Of a stretch of DNA of 64,000 nucleotides, positions 41,251-50,907 are shown one piece after another; the first letter of the stretch is position 1, and every line of letters begins with the position of its first letter. Both the position numbers and the translations under genes were made by a program. This DNA is from ZC4RG29 sp036563875. Its GTDB lineage: Bacteria; Bacteroidota; Bacteroidia; Cytophagales; Cyclobacteriaceae. The DNA lies in contig DATCLO010000034.1 of NCBI GenBank assembly GCA_036563875.1, positions 5,162 through 69,161 on the forward strand, given 5' to 3'. Below the pieces are notes generated by a model that searched no databases, was not told where the DNA came from, and worked only from the letters and a program-made list of their open reading frames with translations.

Positions 41251-43935
41251 TTATTCGTTATTGATAAATTCATCCAGGTTAAGTAAGGCGGTCGCTACAA
41301 TGGTCATTGCATCGAATTTTGGATCGCCGCTGCGTGCCAGACCTTGTTGGTCTGCCGATGCATAACGATCAATGGCCTTACCATAGAGGGACTCGAGTAT
41401 TGAAAGCTTTTCCGGAGGCGGATCGCGGAACAGCGCCATGCGATACCCCGCGCGAATCTGTTCGCGCGCATCACTTCCAGCATCCATCATCCGTCGCGCC
41501 AGATGTTCGGCGGCTTCTACATACACAGGATCGTTAAGCGTAACCAGTGCCTGCAGAGGCGTATTCGTAGGAATTCTTCTGACCAGGCAGACCTCACGGC
41601 TTGACGCATCAAAAGTGACAGCGGAAGGATACGGACTTGTGCGTTTAAGGAACGTGTACACCGCCCTCCTGTACTTGTCCTCGCCTTCGCTCATGATCCA
41701 CTTTTCGCTATTGTACACCGACATCCAAATCTTGTCAGGCTGATACGGCATTACACCGGGTCCGTGCATCTTGTCGCTTAGCAGTCCGCTTACTGCGAGC
41801 GCCTGATCACGCACCTGCTCCGCGGTAAGGCGCATACGCGGCCCGCGTGCCAGGAGTCGGTTCTTAGGATCGACTTCCAGCTTCTCCGGCGTCATCTTTG
41901 AATCTTGCCGATAGGTTGACGACATCACGATCTCTTTCAGTACCCGCTTCATGCTCCAGTCGTAATCATGCATAAAGCGCAAGGCAAGCCAATCGAGAAG
42001 CGGCTGATTTGCAGGCAGGTCTCCTTCGGTGCCGAAGTCTTCCAGCGACTCGACAATTCCAAGTCCAAACAATTGCTCCCACAGTCTATTCACTACTGTG
42101 CGCGCTGTCAGTGGATTGTCCTCATGCACGAGCCATTTGGCAAATCCGAGCCGGTTACGCGGCAGGTCAGAGGGCCAGTCGTTCAACGCCTCGGGCACAT
42201 CAGGCTCTACCTCCTCACCGTGCACCAGCCAGTTACCTCTCTCAAACACCCAGGTCTTTCGACGTAGCTCCTCGGGATTTTCCACCATTACGGGTGTAGT
42301 TTCAACTGGAGCGTTCAGCAGCGACAGGAAGGTCTTGTTGATTTCATCGTTTGATCCACCCGGCAAATCATCGCGGAAAGTCAGCCACTCAACCATGCAG
42401 ACTGCGTGGTCCGCTGGGATCGCAGGATTGCTAAAGACAAAATACACGTCGTGTTTGCCCGTTGTGGGCCGCAAGGGAATGTTAACCCAGGTATTGCCTT
42501 TTGTACGGGGGATGCGGTAGTGGGCTATTCTCTCGCCGGTAGGACTGCCTAGTCGAAGTTCCATCGTTCCTCCTTCGTAGTACGACCAGAACTTCATCAG
42601 CATATTCTTTTTTCCCGTGAGGTCTATCTCCTTCAAACGGCAACTCCCCCCATGTCGCACGCCCATCCACTTGGTGTCTACCAGGGCGCCATTTACATAT
42701 TCATCCGCGTCATGCGCGTGACGTTTGGGTTCGAGGGTGCGGAGAAAGCGCCCCACTTCGGTTTCTTTTTCGAGACCTGCGTTTTGTTTAACCCATTGAA
42801 GAATCCTTTCAAGCTTTGCCTGATCTTCTTCTGAATAGAATCGCAGGTTGGGTTCTTCGCCGGGTGTGTCCTCATCACGTGTGTTGTTGAAGAACGCCAT
42901 CACTTTGTAGTATTCTTCGTGTCGGAACGGGTCGTAGGGATGGCTATGACATTGAACACATCCGAAAGTAGTGCTCTGCCACACCTGCATGGTTGTATTT
43001 ACACGGTCAATTACACTTGCCGTCCTGAATTCTTCGTCGATGGTTCCCCCTTCGTCGTTGTTCATTGTGTTGCGGTGGAAGCCGGTAGCAACGAGTTGAT
43101 CATCTGTGGGTGACGGTAGTAGGTCGCCGGCAAGTTGTTCGATCGTAAACTGATCGAAGGGCATGTCGTCGTTGAGCGCCTTAATGACCCAATCGCGATA
43201 ACGCCATATCGTTCGAGAGCCATCTTTTTCGTATCCGTTCGTGTCGGCATAACGCGCCATATCGAGCCACCACGATGCCCACTTCTCTCCATAGCGGGGC
43301 GATTTGAGCAACTCGTCAACTATCTTCTCGTAAGCATTCGGGTCTGTATCCGCTTCGAAGGCTTTGACTTTCTCCAGCGTGGGCGGCAGTCCGATAAGAT
43401 CCAGATAAACCCTGCGGATCAGTGTCGCGCGTGGAGCTTCCGGAGCCGGCATCAGGCCGTGTTCCTCAATACCAGCGAGGATGAACTTGTCAATTTCGTT
43501 GGTTGCCCAATCGGAATTGTCGGGTTCCGGGATTTCAGGCTCCTTCGGTGGAATGTATGCCCAGTGCTCGCCCCATTCGGCCCCCTGTCGGATCCATTCA
43601 GTGAGCAGTTCAATTTCTTCGGATGACAGTGGGTCTTCCTTGTAAGGCATTCGCTCCTCCGGATCCGAGGCTTTGAGCCGACGGATCATTTCGCTTTTCT
43701 CGGGATGGCCCGGAACGATGGCGAGTTTTCCTGATTCAGTGGTGTCCAGCGCGTCCTGTCGGAAAAGAACGCTGAAGCCACCGTTCCGCTTCACACCACC
43801 ATGGCAGGAAATGCAGTTCTTGTTGAGGATGGGTTTGATCTGCGCATTGAAGTCAATTCTTTCCTCGCGGCATGCGCCCAGAACAAGGGCCAGTAAGGCT
43901 GTGATTATCGCCTGTGATTTCCAGGTCAGTTTCAT
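41251..43935 (-). CDS. Planctomycete-type cytochrome c DUF1549/DUF1553 lipoprotein (PSCyt1-PSCyt2-PSD1)
   Basis: An 894-residue lipoprotein. The lipobox is LGAC (19-22 region), followed by a c-type heme site C41-I-S-C-H45 in a PSCyt1 domain, the DUF1549 domain (from about 140: NEIDKFILAGIEEHGL, RRVYLDLIGLPPT), a carbohydrate-binding-like insert, and DUF1553 (GFAKWLVHEDNPLTARTVVNRLWEQLFG, then VMSSTYRQDSK). ATG 43935 is chosen because the signal peptide begins there; a 34-residue extension is possible. It is the first gene of the three-gene operon. These proteins are common in Planctomycetes and Verrucomicrobia and scattered in Bacteroidota; roles in degrading complex carbohydrates or in electron transfer have been suggested. 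Confidence 0.92.
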   Translation of the reverse strand: MKLTWKSQAIITALLALVLGACREERIDFNAQIKPILNKNCISCHGGVKRNGGFSVLFRQDALDTTESGKLAIVPGHPEKSEMIRRLKASDPEERMPYKEDPLSSEEIELLTEWIRQGAEWGEHWAYIPPKEPEIPEPDNSDWATNEIDKFILAGIEEHGLMPAPEAPRATLIRRVYLDLIGLPPTLEKVKAFEADTDPNAYEKIVDELLKSPRYGEKWASWWLDMARYADTNGYEKDGSRTIWRYRDWVIKALNDDMPFDQFTIEQLAGDLLPSPTDDQLVATGFHRNTMNNDEGGTIDEEFRTASVIDRVNTTMQVWQSTTFGCVQCHSHPYDPFRHEEYYKVMAFFNNTRDEDTPGEEPNLRFYSEEDQAKLERILQWVKQNAGLEKETEVGRFLRTLEPKRHAHDADEYVNGALVDTKWMGVRHGGSCRLKEIDLTGKKNMLMKFWSYYEGGTMELRLGSPTGERIAHYRIPRTKGNTWVNIPLRPTTGKHDVYFVFSNPAIPADHAVCMVEWLTFRDDLPGGSNDEINKTFLSLLNAPVETTPVMVENPEELRRKTWVFERGNWLVHGEEVEPDVPEALNDWPSDLPRNRLGFAKWLVHEDNPLTARTVVNRLWEQLFGLGIVESLEDFGTEGDLPANQPLLDWLALRFMHDYDWSMKRVLKEIVMSSTYRQDSKMTPEKLEVDPKNRLLARGPRMRLTAEQVRDQALAVSGLLSDKMHGPGVMPYQPDKIWMSVYNSEKWIMSEGEDKYRRAVYTFLKRTSPYPSAVTFDASSREVCLVRRIPTNTPLQALVTLNDPVYVEAAEHLARRMMDAGSDAREQIRAGYRMALFRDPPPEKLSILESLYGKAIDRYASADQQGLARSGDPKFDAMTIVATALLNLDEFINNE

Positions 43936-44062
43936 TTGGACAGATTCACTCTCCGCGGCAGGTCTTTCAGCAATCGATACAGTCCATGAAATTTGACAAA
44001 TTCCCGCGCGAAATGCAAGCTGGACTGGCGCGGTCAACCGGTTCTACCTACCTTTCACATTC

Positions 44063-44578
44063 ATGGAACAAGTAATCCTCGTAGATGTCCACGACCGGGA
44101 AATCGGGACAATGGAAAAAATGGAGGCGCATCGAAAAGGTGCGTTGCACCGGGCATTTTCCATAATGGTCTTCAACTCCAAAGGTGAGGTCCTGCTGCAA
44201 AAGCGCGCACAGGGCAAATATCATAGCGGGGGTCTATGGACAAATGCCTGTTGCAGTCACCCAAACCCCGGCGATAACATTAGTGATACGATATCCCGCA
44301 AGCTGATGTCAGAAATGGGAATTGCGCTTGTCCCGACTTTCGCCTTCAAATTTTTGTATCGTGCGGATGTGGGTAACGGGCTGATCGAACATGAATACGA
44401 TCATGTGTATTCCGGCACATGCGACACAACCCCTTCCATCAATCATTCCGAGGTTGAAGATTGGAAATTCATGTCCCCGGCAGCCTTGCTGGAACACATC
44501 GATGCCTTCCCCGCCCTGTACACACCCTGGTTTCGGATCATGCTAAACCATCCGGAATTGATGAGGGTGCCGAAATAA
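44063..44578 (+). CDS. idi: Isopentenyl-diphosphate delta-isomerase type I
   Basis: A 171-residue Nudix-fold enzyme that interconverts IPP and DMAPP, the entry step for isoprenoids. Features: GALHRAFSIMVFNSKGEVLLQKRAQGKYHSGGLWTNACCSHP (metal-binding His/Cys region), the Nudix-like RKLMSEMGI, and EHEYDHVYSG with the catalytic glutamate. It is divergent from the DUF1553 lipoprotein and followed by the lycopene cyclase gene, which suggests carotenoid synthesis. TACCTTTC, one mismatch from the -7 box, lies about 6 bases before the ATG. Confidence 0.93.
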   Translation: MEQVILVDVHDREIGTMEKMEAHRKGALHRAFSIMVFNSKGEVLLQKRAQGKYHSGGLWTNACCSHPNPGDNISDTISRKLMSEMGIALVPTFAFKFLYRADVGNGLIEHEYDHVYSGTCDTTPSINHSEVEDWKFMSPAALLEHIDAFPALYTPWFRIMLNHPELMRVPK

Positions 44579-44642
44579 GGCACCATTTGCGATTATTCGT
44601 TTATCGGTGTAAAATGGGTCACGGTTCGCCAAACCTCAACAT

Positions 44643-45344
44643 TTGACGTCGTCTTTGCATTACCTGTTCCTCGACCTACTCTATCTCGGTATTCCCGTCT
44701 TGTTGAGCTTTACGGGAAAGGCACCGCTCTTTCGAAAGTGGAAGTACCTGCTTCCCTCCGTGATCTTCACCTCGATAGTGTTTTTCTTAATCGACGCGGC
44801 AATCGCATCCACGGGAAGCCTTGAAGTAAATGCTGACAGGGTCGCAGGATTTCGGGTTATAGGCCTGCCACTCGATCACCTGCTTGGATTTATATCACTT
44901 GCTTACGCTGGACCCTTTATCTATCACACACTAAACCACCTTATCGAACGTGACTACATATACTTTCACCACGAACTCATCTCGAGCGCGTTAAGTGTGT
45001 TGTTCATGGTGCTGGGGATCTACCAGCTCGACAAAGCCTTCACGGGCGTGACATTTCTCGGCCTCGGATTATTCCTCGCGTTTCAGATGATCGTGCTGAA
45101 ACCTCGTTACATGAGCCGGTTCTACTTCGCTACACCGGTCATACTGGTCGTGATAATTCCCTTTTATCTTTTCCTAACCGGAACGTATACGAATCAACTC
45201 ATCTTGTGGCATGACGAAGATCACACCCTCGGCATACGCGTTTGGACCGCACCTCTGGAAGTGATAGTGCATGGATGGTTTGTTGTGCTTGCCGCAGTAA
45301 CGGGATATGAATGGTTGAGGATGAGAGCAGGAGACTGGGAGTAG
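44643..45344 (+). CDS. Lycopene cyclase (CrtYcd-type)
   Basis: A 233-residue integral membrane protein with about six to seven helices, made of two lycopene_cyc domains. Each usually ends in a P-x-E motif before a helix; the first here reads VIGLPLDHLLGFISL (Asp in place of Glu) and the second VWTAPLEVIVHGWFV, with GYEWLR at the end. It cyclises lycopene to beta-carotene-type rings. The start is TTG at 44643; there is no in-frame ATG before the first conserved helix. Co-directional with idi, 64 bases apart. The Asp substitution leaves activity to be tested. Confidence 0.85.
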   Translation: MTSSLHYLFLDLLYLGIPVLLSFTGKAPLFRKWKYLLPSVIFTSIVFFLIDAAIASTGSLEVNADRVAGFRVIGLPLDHLLGFISLAYAGPFIYHTLNHLIERDYIYFHHELISSALSVLFMVLGIYQLDKAFTGVTFLGLGLFLAFQMIVLKPRYMSRFYFATPVILVVIIPFYLFLTGTYTNQLILWHDEDHTLGIRVWTAPLEVIVHGWFVVLAAVTGYEWLRMRAGDWE

Positions 45345-45354
45345 GTCACAGTAT

Positions 45355-45379
45355 GAGTGTGAGTGTGAGAGTGAGAGTG
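45355..45379. repeat. GAGTGT/GAGAGT tandem repeat
   Basis: Three to four imperfect 6-base units (GAGTGT, GAGTGT, GAGAGT, GAGAGT) 10 bases after the lycopene cyclase stop, directly before the hairpin at 45381. Confidence 0.75.
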
Positions 45380-45380
45380 C

Positions 45381-45415
45381 CATGAAGCAGGCCTCCTTAG
45401 GTCGGCCGCTTCATG
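45381..45415. terminator. Hairpin between convergent genes
   Basis: CATGAAGC (45381-45388) and GCTTCATG (45408-45415) form a perfect 8-base stem with further inner pairing GGCC/GGCC. No T-run follows, so a bidirectional factor-independent role is possible but weak. Confidence 0.6.
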
Positions 45416-45431
45416 GTTGAGGTTGGGGAGT

Positions 45432-45463
45432 CTGATCGCCGATTACCGGTTACTTATTACCGG
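45432..45463. repeat. ATCGGTAA-type repeat next to the convergent gene's stop
   Basis: On the minus strand CCGGTAATAAGTAACCGGTAATCGG: the repeat directly follows the TAG (45464-45466) of the small basic protein gene. Confidence 0.7.
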
Positions 45464-45781
45464 CTAGGGCCGGCCAACCACGGCCTCCGGTCGGGATTCC
45501 TCTGCCAGCAACGCCGCTGCCTGTTTTCTGGCTTTCTTTTTTCCTATGAGAACGTCTTCAACGTATGTCAGATCTGCGGATTTCTTTTTCTCTTTCTTCT
45601 CCTTCTTGCGTTCGGCTTTCAGGATGTCCGAGTATTCCGCAGCGATCTTTCTGGCGCTTTTGTCCAGCAATTTTCTGATCTTCCTGGAAGCCTTGGGGAG
45701 CTGAAGTCCTTCCAGAGCCTCGCGCAGCGAGCCGGTCACCATTTCCCGGAGCTCCTTCTTCGAGATTTTGTTCCTGGCCAT
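45464..45781 (-). CDS. Small lysine-rich protein of unknown function
   Basis: A 105-residue, highly basic, almost entirely helical protein. The middle holds a KKEKKEKKKSADLTYVEDVL stretch. An N-terminal 25 residues (MARNKISKKELREMVTGSL) look like a conserved cap. No family could be named. The gene has a plausible ATG and is convergent with the lycopene cyclase gene. Nucleic-acid binding or histone-like packing is a guess from charge only. Confidence 0.6.
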   Translation of the reverse strand: MARNKISKKELREMVTGSLREALEGLQLPKASRKIRKLLDKSARKIAAEYSDILKAERKKEKKEKKKSADLTYVEDVLIGKKKARKQAAALLAEESRPEAVVGRP

Positions 45782-45856
45782 GACAAGGGTTGTTAGACCC
45801 TTCCAAGGTACTAACGATCCCCGACACTTAGAAACCGGGAGAAAAATAAATCGGAA

Positions 45857-45892
45857 GTTAATACACAGGCATGTAACAGCCTGTGTATTAAC
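45857..45892. terminator. Perfect 14-base hairpin downstream of the export operon
   Basis: GTTAATACACAGGC (45857-45870) and GCCTGTGTATTAAC (45879-45892) with an 8-base loop. It lies just after the stop of the second permease gene and on the minus strand is followed by a T-rich stretch (CCGATTTATTTTTC), fitting a terminator for the adaptor-ATPase-permease operon. Confidence 0.8.
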
Positions 45893-45898
45893 TATTTA

Positions 45899-48298
45899 TC
45901 ATTCATATCGGAGCGCATTGGCGGGGTTGGTAGACGCCGCCTTCAGGGCTTGAAATCCCACTGTAAGCCAGGCAAGGATGATGGACGCAACGCCGCTGAG
46001 AATGAATACCCACGGGCTTATTGTGGTCCGGTACGCAAAACTTGCCAGCCATTCGTTCACTACATACCAGCCCAGAACGGCCCCTGGAATAAAGGCCATA
46101 AGCACCAGCACAGTAAACTCACGCGACAACAGATACACCAGACCTGAGACGTTTGCTCCCATAACTTTGCGGATGCCAATCTCGCGGGTGCGTTGTTCGC
46201 CGGTGAAAGCTGCGAGCGCAAATAGTCCGAGACCTGCGACGAAAATGGCCAGCCCTGAAAGAATGGTGAAAATGCTACCCAAACGTTGTTCAGCGCGAAA
46301 CAATTCATCAAAGTTTTGATCAAGGAAGAAGTACTCGAATGGTTCATTGGGCGCATAACTCTTCCACAAGTCTTCAATCTGGCCGACGAGTCCGGCAGGA
46401 TTTCCCTCATAGCGAATGGCCAGGTCGCCTCCCCAGTCGGCAAATAGTATTGCCAAAGGTCGTATCTGCTCTTTCAATGATTCAAAGTTGAAGTCTTTCA
46501 TGATCCCTATCACCCTAAGCCGCCGCGGCCCACTTTGGTCGAGATAAAGAATTTCTTCTCTGAGTGGATCCTCCCATGCAAATTCACGGGCTGCCGCCTC
46601 GTTCAGTATGATGGCGCTGGAGTCTGAAGGAAAATCGCGTGAAAAGAATCGTCCGGCCACCATTTCAAGTTTAAGAACATCCGCATGTTCGTAGTCGGCG
46701 TAGTACACGCCCATAATATGATCCTGGTCGGAGTCAGCGGCCTTAAATACCGTCGTGTTGTTGACGCCAGGGAAAGTGTTGTTGGTAAAGCTTGTTTTCT
46801 CGACGCCGGAGTGGCCGTCGATTGCATTCCTGAATGCCTGGCGATTATTGCTCAGGCGCCACGTATTCCCCACGATCAGCACATTTTCCTTATCCATGCC
46901 CAGGTTTCGGTTCTGCATGAACTTCAGTTGCAGGTATACAGACGCAGTGAATATGATCAGGAATATCGAGATGCCGAATTGAAATACAACCAGTGCGCTG
47001 CGGATCCCTTTCGACTTCATTCCGGATTGAAGCTTTCCCTTCAGTACCTCGACCGCATTGAATGAAGTGAGGTAAAACGCCGGATAGCTTCCTGAGAGTA
47101 TTCCGACAAAAAGGATAAACGCCACAAGTCCACCAATGAACCACGGATGCGTCAGATATTCGGTAGTAAGATTTTTGCCCGATAGTTCATTAAACGTTGG
47201 CAAAAGTATGTAGCTGGCGGCTACGGCAATGACAACCGCGAGGCAACTGTATATTATTGATTCGGCGAGGAACTGGCCTACCATCTGAATGCGCAATGAT
47301 CCCAGTGCCTTGCGTAGGCCCACTTCACGTGCGCGACCTGCCGAGCGCGCCGTAGCCAGGTTCATGAAGTTGATGCAAGCCAGGATGATGATAAAGAGCG
47401 CGACAGCCCCGAAGAAGTAGACATAGGTGATGTTACCTCCGGGTTCAAGTCCGTCGCGGGCAGTCGAGTGAAGCCTGATGTCGGTAACTTTTGTCGGGAA
47501 AAATCCATAGACACCACCTTGCTCTTTCATTTGGGCAATGGAGACACCCATGAATCGTTCGACTTCAGGACCAACGTATTTGATCACAAGTTCATCGAGG
47601 CCGCGCTTCACGTTTTCGATCGATCCATGCTCGTTGAGGATAATGTACGTGTACAGGTAGTTGTTAAGCCAGATTTGATCCTGCAGGCGCGCCGCTGAAA
47701 TACTTGAAACGAGCAGGTTGAATTTGAAGTGGGAATTACCCGGAGGGTTTTCCGCGATGCCGGTAACCTTATAGGTCACAGTATCCCCTATGATCATCAG
47801 CTTACCCATGGGGTCCTCATTACCAAAATATTTGGTGGCCATATCACGGGTCACAACTACTGATTGAGGTTCAGTCAACGCCGTCCGCGGGTCTCCCTCG
47901 AGCAACTTAAAGGTGAAGAAGTTGAAGAAATTGGAGTCCGCGTAATAGACGCGATCTTCGTTGAAAGCCTGATCACCATACTTAACTACCGATCCCCAGA
48001 ATTCAGCGATTCGGGTAGCGGACTCGACGTCAGGAATTTCCTCAGCCATTGCCCTCCATAGCGGCGGGCACGTATTGGCAGTCTTGACTTCCTGCGCGCC
48101 AATCTTCCCATGAAGGCCGATCTGGTACATTCTGTCGGCCTTGTCGTGAAAACGATCATAGCTCAATTCGTCCACCACATAAAGGACGATCAGGATACAC
48201 GCAGTCACACCGATCGTCATGCCCAGCACGTTGATGGCGGAATAGAATTTGTGCTTCAGGATGTTTCTGACTGCTACCTTGAAATAATTACGCAGCAT
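45899..48298 (-). CDS. FtsX/MacB-type ABC permease (second of a tandem pair)
   Basis: A 799-residue inner-membrane permease with two FtsX modules. The N-terminal helix is in AINVLGMTIGVTACILIVLYV (about 20-40), the first periplasmic MacB_PCD domain runs to about 280, then three helices with YVYFFGAVALFIIILACINFMNLATARSAGRAREVGLRKALG, a second periplasmic region, and three helices with FALAAFTGEQRTREIGIRKVMGA. It ends NPANALRYE. Such large double-module permeases without an ATPase are typical of Bacteroidota and work with a separate ATP-binding protein. It is a tandem relative of the next gene (42-base gap). Confidence 0.92.
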   Translation of the reverse strand: MLRNYFKVAVRNILKHKFYSAINVLGMTIGVTACILIVLYVVDELSYDRFHDKADRMYQIGLHGKIGAQEVKTANTCPPLWRAMAEEIPDVESATRIAEFWGSVVKYGDQAFNEDRVYYADSNFFNFFTFKLLEGDPRTALTEPQSVVVTRDMATKYFGNEDPMGKLMIIGDTVTYKVTGIAENPPGNSHFKFNLLVSSISAARLQDQIWLNNYLYTYIILNEHGSIENVKRGLDELVIKYVGPEVERFMGVSIAQMKEQGGVYGFFPTKVTDIRLHSTARDGLEPGGNITYVYFFGAVALFIIILACINFMNLATARSAGRAREVGLRKALGSLRIQMVGQFLAESIIYSCLAVVIAVAASYILLPTFNELSGKNLTTEYLTHPWFIGGLVAFILFVGILSGSYPAFYLTSFNAVEVLKGKLQSGMKSKGIRSALVVFQFGISIFLIIFTASVYLQLKFMQNRNLGMDKENVLIVGNTWRLSNNRQAFRNAIDGHSGVEKTSFTNNTFPGVNNTTVFKAADSDQDHIMGVYYADYEHADVLKLEMVAGRFFSRDFPSDSSAIILNEAAAREFAWEDPLREEILYLDQSGPRRLRVIGIMKDFNFESLKEQIRPLAILFADWGGDLAIRYEGNPAGLVGQIEDLWKSYAPNEPFEYFFLDQNFDELFRAEQRLGSIFTILSGLAIFVAGLGLFALAAFTGEQRTREIGIRKVMGANVSGLVYLLSREFTVLVLMAFIPGAVLGWYVVNEWLASFAYRTTISPWVFILSGVASIILAWLTVGFQALKAASTNPANALRYE

Positions 48299-48340
48299 AT
48301 TTTTGGTGATAAGGATGATTCTTTGCGTGGACGGAATCCG

Positions 48341-50716
48341 TTACTCGTTCCGCAGCGTGTACGCAGGATTCATGGTCGCCGCACTGAACACCTTGTATCC
48401 AATTGTGGCTGCGGAAATCAGGAACATCAGGCTGACTGCACTTATGAGCGCAAGTGCCGTTGTATCCAGATAATATCGCCAAATCGAGTCCATTAGCATG
48501 CCTGTGAAGTAGTAGCCAAGTACACAACCCAGGACAGAGGATATCACAAGTATCAGGATGAACTCCGCATTGACAATTCGGGCGATGTTTGCAACGGAAG
48601 CACCGAGCACTTTCCGTACACCGATCTCTTTCATTCGTCGGATGATGTTTAGCGAAACAAGAGTAAAGAGGCCCGTTGCCGACAGCATCATCGCGATCAT
48701 GCCAAGGAATGCGAAGATGCGGACAAGGTTCACATTGACTTCCGTGGCCTCATGCACGTCCCATGCTGGCAGGTATCCATTGTATACACGGTTGGGAAAT
48801 ATTTCCTTCCATCGCGCCTCCATAAACTTGTTTACATCAGCAATCTTTTCTAGCGGCGCCCTTACTATTATCTGACTGTATTTCTCCGGGCCAATGTAGC
48901 GGATCATCATCGGCTCCATCTCCCGCCACACGCCATACGTATAGACATTGCTTGTCACCCCAACGACATACAGTCTCACAGAATCCTGCCATACAAGTTC
49001 CCGGCCGATAGCTTCCTGCCATCCGAATTCATCCGCCATCTTCTTTGTGATGATAACGGATTCCCGCCGGTCGGTTTCCGAATTTTCTATGAAGTCACGA
49101 CCGTCGATGAGGGTTAGTCCCATTGTCGAAAGATAGTTGTCTCCCACTTCGATAATATCGACCTCCAGTTGCTTTTCGTCAGACTCTACGGTTCCACGAC
49201 TGCGGTTGGAAAAAATTCCACTCGCCGCTCCGGCGATGGAGGCGATGTCGGGATTTTGCCGAAGGGAGTTGCGGTAGGTTTCAAATTCCGTCTGTCCGTT
49301 TACCCATGCGATAACAGCCCGCTCCGCGTCGAACCCTAAATCGTATTCCTTTTGGTACCTGGCATTCTGAACGAAGGCTATAGCGCTAACGAGGGCAATG
49401 AGCGATATCGCATACTGCAATGCCAGCAGACTTTTAACAAAAAGACTAGTCCCACCAAATTTCAACTTCCCCTTAAGGATGCTAACAGGCTGGAATTTGC
49501 TGATGTAGAATGCAGGGTAGGCGCCGGCCGCCAGGGCGCAGAAAATCAGAACACCTATGAGAAAAGCCAGGACGGGCGGATTATCCAGATAGTGGGTCGT
49601 GATTTTCATATTCGACCACATGATATTCCATCCATCAACGAGCAGCTGGGCCACCAGAAGTCCTACGAGCAGTGCGAAAAAACAGATCACCAGCGTTTCG
49701 CCGATAAATTGCATTATAAGCTGACCGCGAACACTACCCATTACCTTGCGGATACCGATTTCCTTCAGCCTGCGGGAAGAAATGGCAACGGTTGTGTTTG
49801 TCAGGTTGAAGCATGCGATGAGCAAAATGAACACAGACATCGTCGCCGTGCCGGGAACAACAGCCACAGAGGGTGCGTCCCAGGTCCATGTACGGGTATC
49901 ATCGGCACGGTCCCTAAACGCCATCTCGTCAAAGCGGTCCAGGACAAACTCCCTGATCACAAAATCCTCACGTACCTGGTTGTTGTTTGCCACATAGGAC
50001 TGAAGTTGCTTATGAACTGTCGGTACGCGCGCTGGATCATCGATCATAACGAACAACGTGCTTGATTCCCGCCAGTCGTCTTCCCTTACATTCTTGAACT
50101 CATCGAAAAAGTTTTCGAAGTTCATGAAGGAATCCCTGTAGTGAAAACTTGAGTTCTGAGGCTGTTCTTTGTACACGCCGGCAATTCGCACTTCCTTGGT
50201 CGTTTCACGAACAACGTGGGTGAGTGTTCGGTTGACTACATCAGTAGTTCCAAACAACGTGACAGCAAGTTTGTCGCTCAGCACCACAGATGATTCGTCG
50301 CGCAGACCCTCCGGACCACCGCTCACGAATTCAAACGAAAACATCCCGAAGAATTCGGGGTCAACGTACGCCATGTTTGCCGAAAACACGTCGTCATCAC
50401 GTTTCAGGTCCGAGTATGACAAAGCGTATCGCGACGTGGACGTGACGTCCGTTATATTCTGTGAAACCGAGCCCCCGAGTGGTAACGGCACTGTTCCATA
50501 CCGCGTGACCTGATTGTCGAACTCACGCATGGAAGAGACCCGATAAATGTGGTCCCCCTTCGTGTGCATTGCATTGAAGCCCGAATCAAATTCATAGATG
50601 AAGTAGGCGACGATGCAACATGCAATGGCGACCCCCATTCCGAAAATGTTGATACCGATGAAGAGTTTGTTCTTCATCATGTTTCGGAGGGTTACATAAA
50701 GATAGTTTCTGATCAT
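48341..50716 (-). CDS. FtsX/MacB-type ABC permease (first of a tandem pair)
   Basis: A 791-residue double-module permease built like its neighbour: N-terminal helix in GINIFGMGVAIACCIVAYFIYEF, LTNTTVAISSRRLKEIGIRKVMGSVRGQ in the first module, and LNIIRRMKEIGVRKVLGASV in the second, ending NPAYTLRNE. The pair probably forms a heterodimer in the inner membrane driven by the ATPase at 50908-51597, with the adaptor. A 191-base gap separates it from the ATPase gene; it holds an imperfect hairpin (GGTTGC/GCAACC) but no clear promoter. Confidence 0.92.
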   Translation of the reverse strand: MIRNYLYVTLRNMMKNKLFIGINIFGMGVAIACCIVAYFIYEFDSGFNAMHTKGDHIYRVSSMREFDNQVTRYGTVPLPLGGSVSQNITDVTSTSRYALSYSDLKRDDDVFSANMAYVDPEFFGMFSFEFVSGGPEGLRDESSVVLSDKLAVTLFGTTDVVNRTLTHVVRETTKEVRIAGVYKEQPQNSSFHYRDSFMNFENFFDEFKNVREDDWRESSTLFVMIDDPARVPTVHKQLQSYVANNNQVREDFVIREFVLDRFDEMAFRDRADDTRTWTWDAPSVAVVPGTATMSVFILLIACFNLTNTTVAISSRRLKEIGIRKVMGSVRGQLIMQFIGETLVICFFALLVGLLVAQLLVDGWNIMWSNMKITTHYLDNPPVLAFLIGVLIFCALAAGAYPAFYISKFQPVSILKGKLKFGGTSLFVKSLLALQYAISLIALVSAIAFVQNARYQKEYDLGFDAERAVIAWVNGQTEFETYRNSLRQNPDIASIAGAASGIFSNRSRGTVESDEKQLEVDIIEVGDNYLSTMGLTLIDGRDFIENSETDRRESVIITKKMADEFGWQEAIGRELVWQDSVRLYVVGVTSNVYTYGVWREMEPMMIRYIGPEKYSQIIVRAPLEKIADVNKFMEARWKEIFPNRVYNGYLPAWDVHEATEVNVNLVRIFAFLGMIAMMLSATGLFTLVSLNIIRRMKEIGVRKVLGASVANIARIVNAEFILILVISSVLGCVLGYYFTGMLMDSIWRYYLDTTALALISAVSLMFLISAATIGYKVFSAATMNPAYTLRNE

Positions 50717-50907
50717 GGGAATGTAGATGGTACGACGAGACTGTCAGCGAAAAGACGCACGCACCTATTCAGGGGTTGCTTCACTGTTGAAAATTTTTGC
50801 AGGGTGCAACCGCTGTGCGCGAGTGTGATACAATGGCAGAAACAGCCGCGTACAGACGTCTATAGGCCATGATCAACGTGTACGCAGTGCTGATTCGAAA
50901 CCGGCTA

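Noticed and set aside
50717..50907. Second sigma-54 promoter before the first permease gene
   Set aside because: No TGGCAC-like -24 element with a properly spaced -12 element was found on the minus strand.
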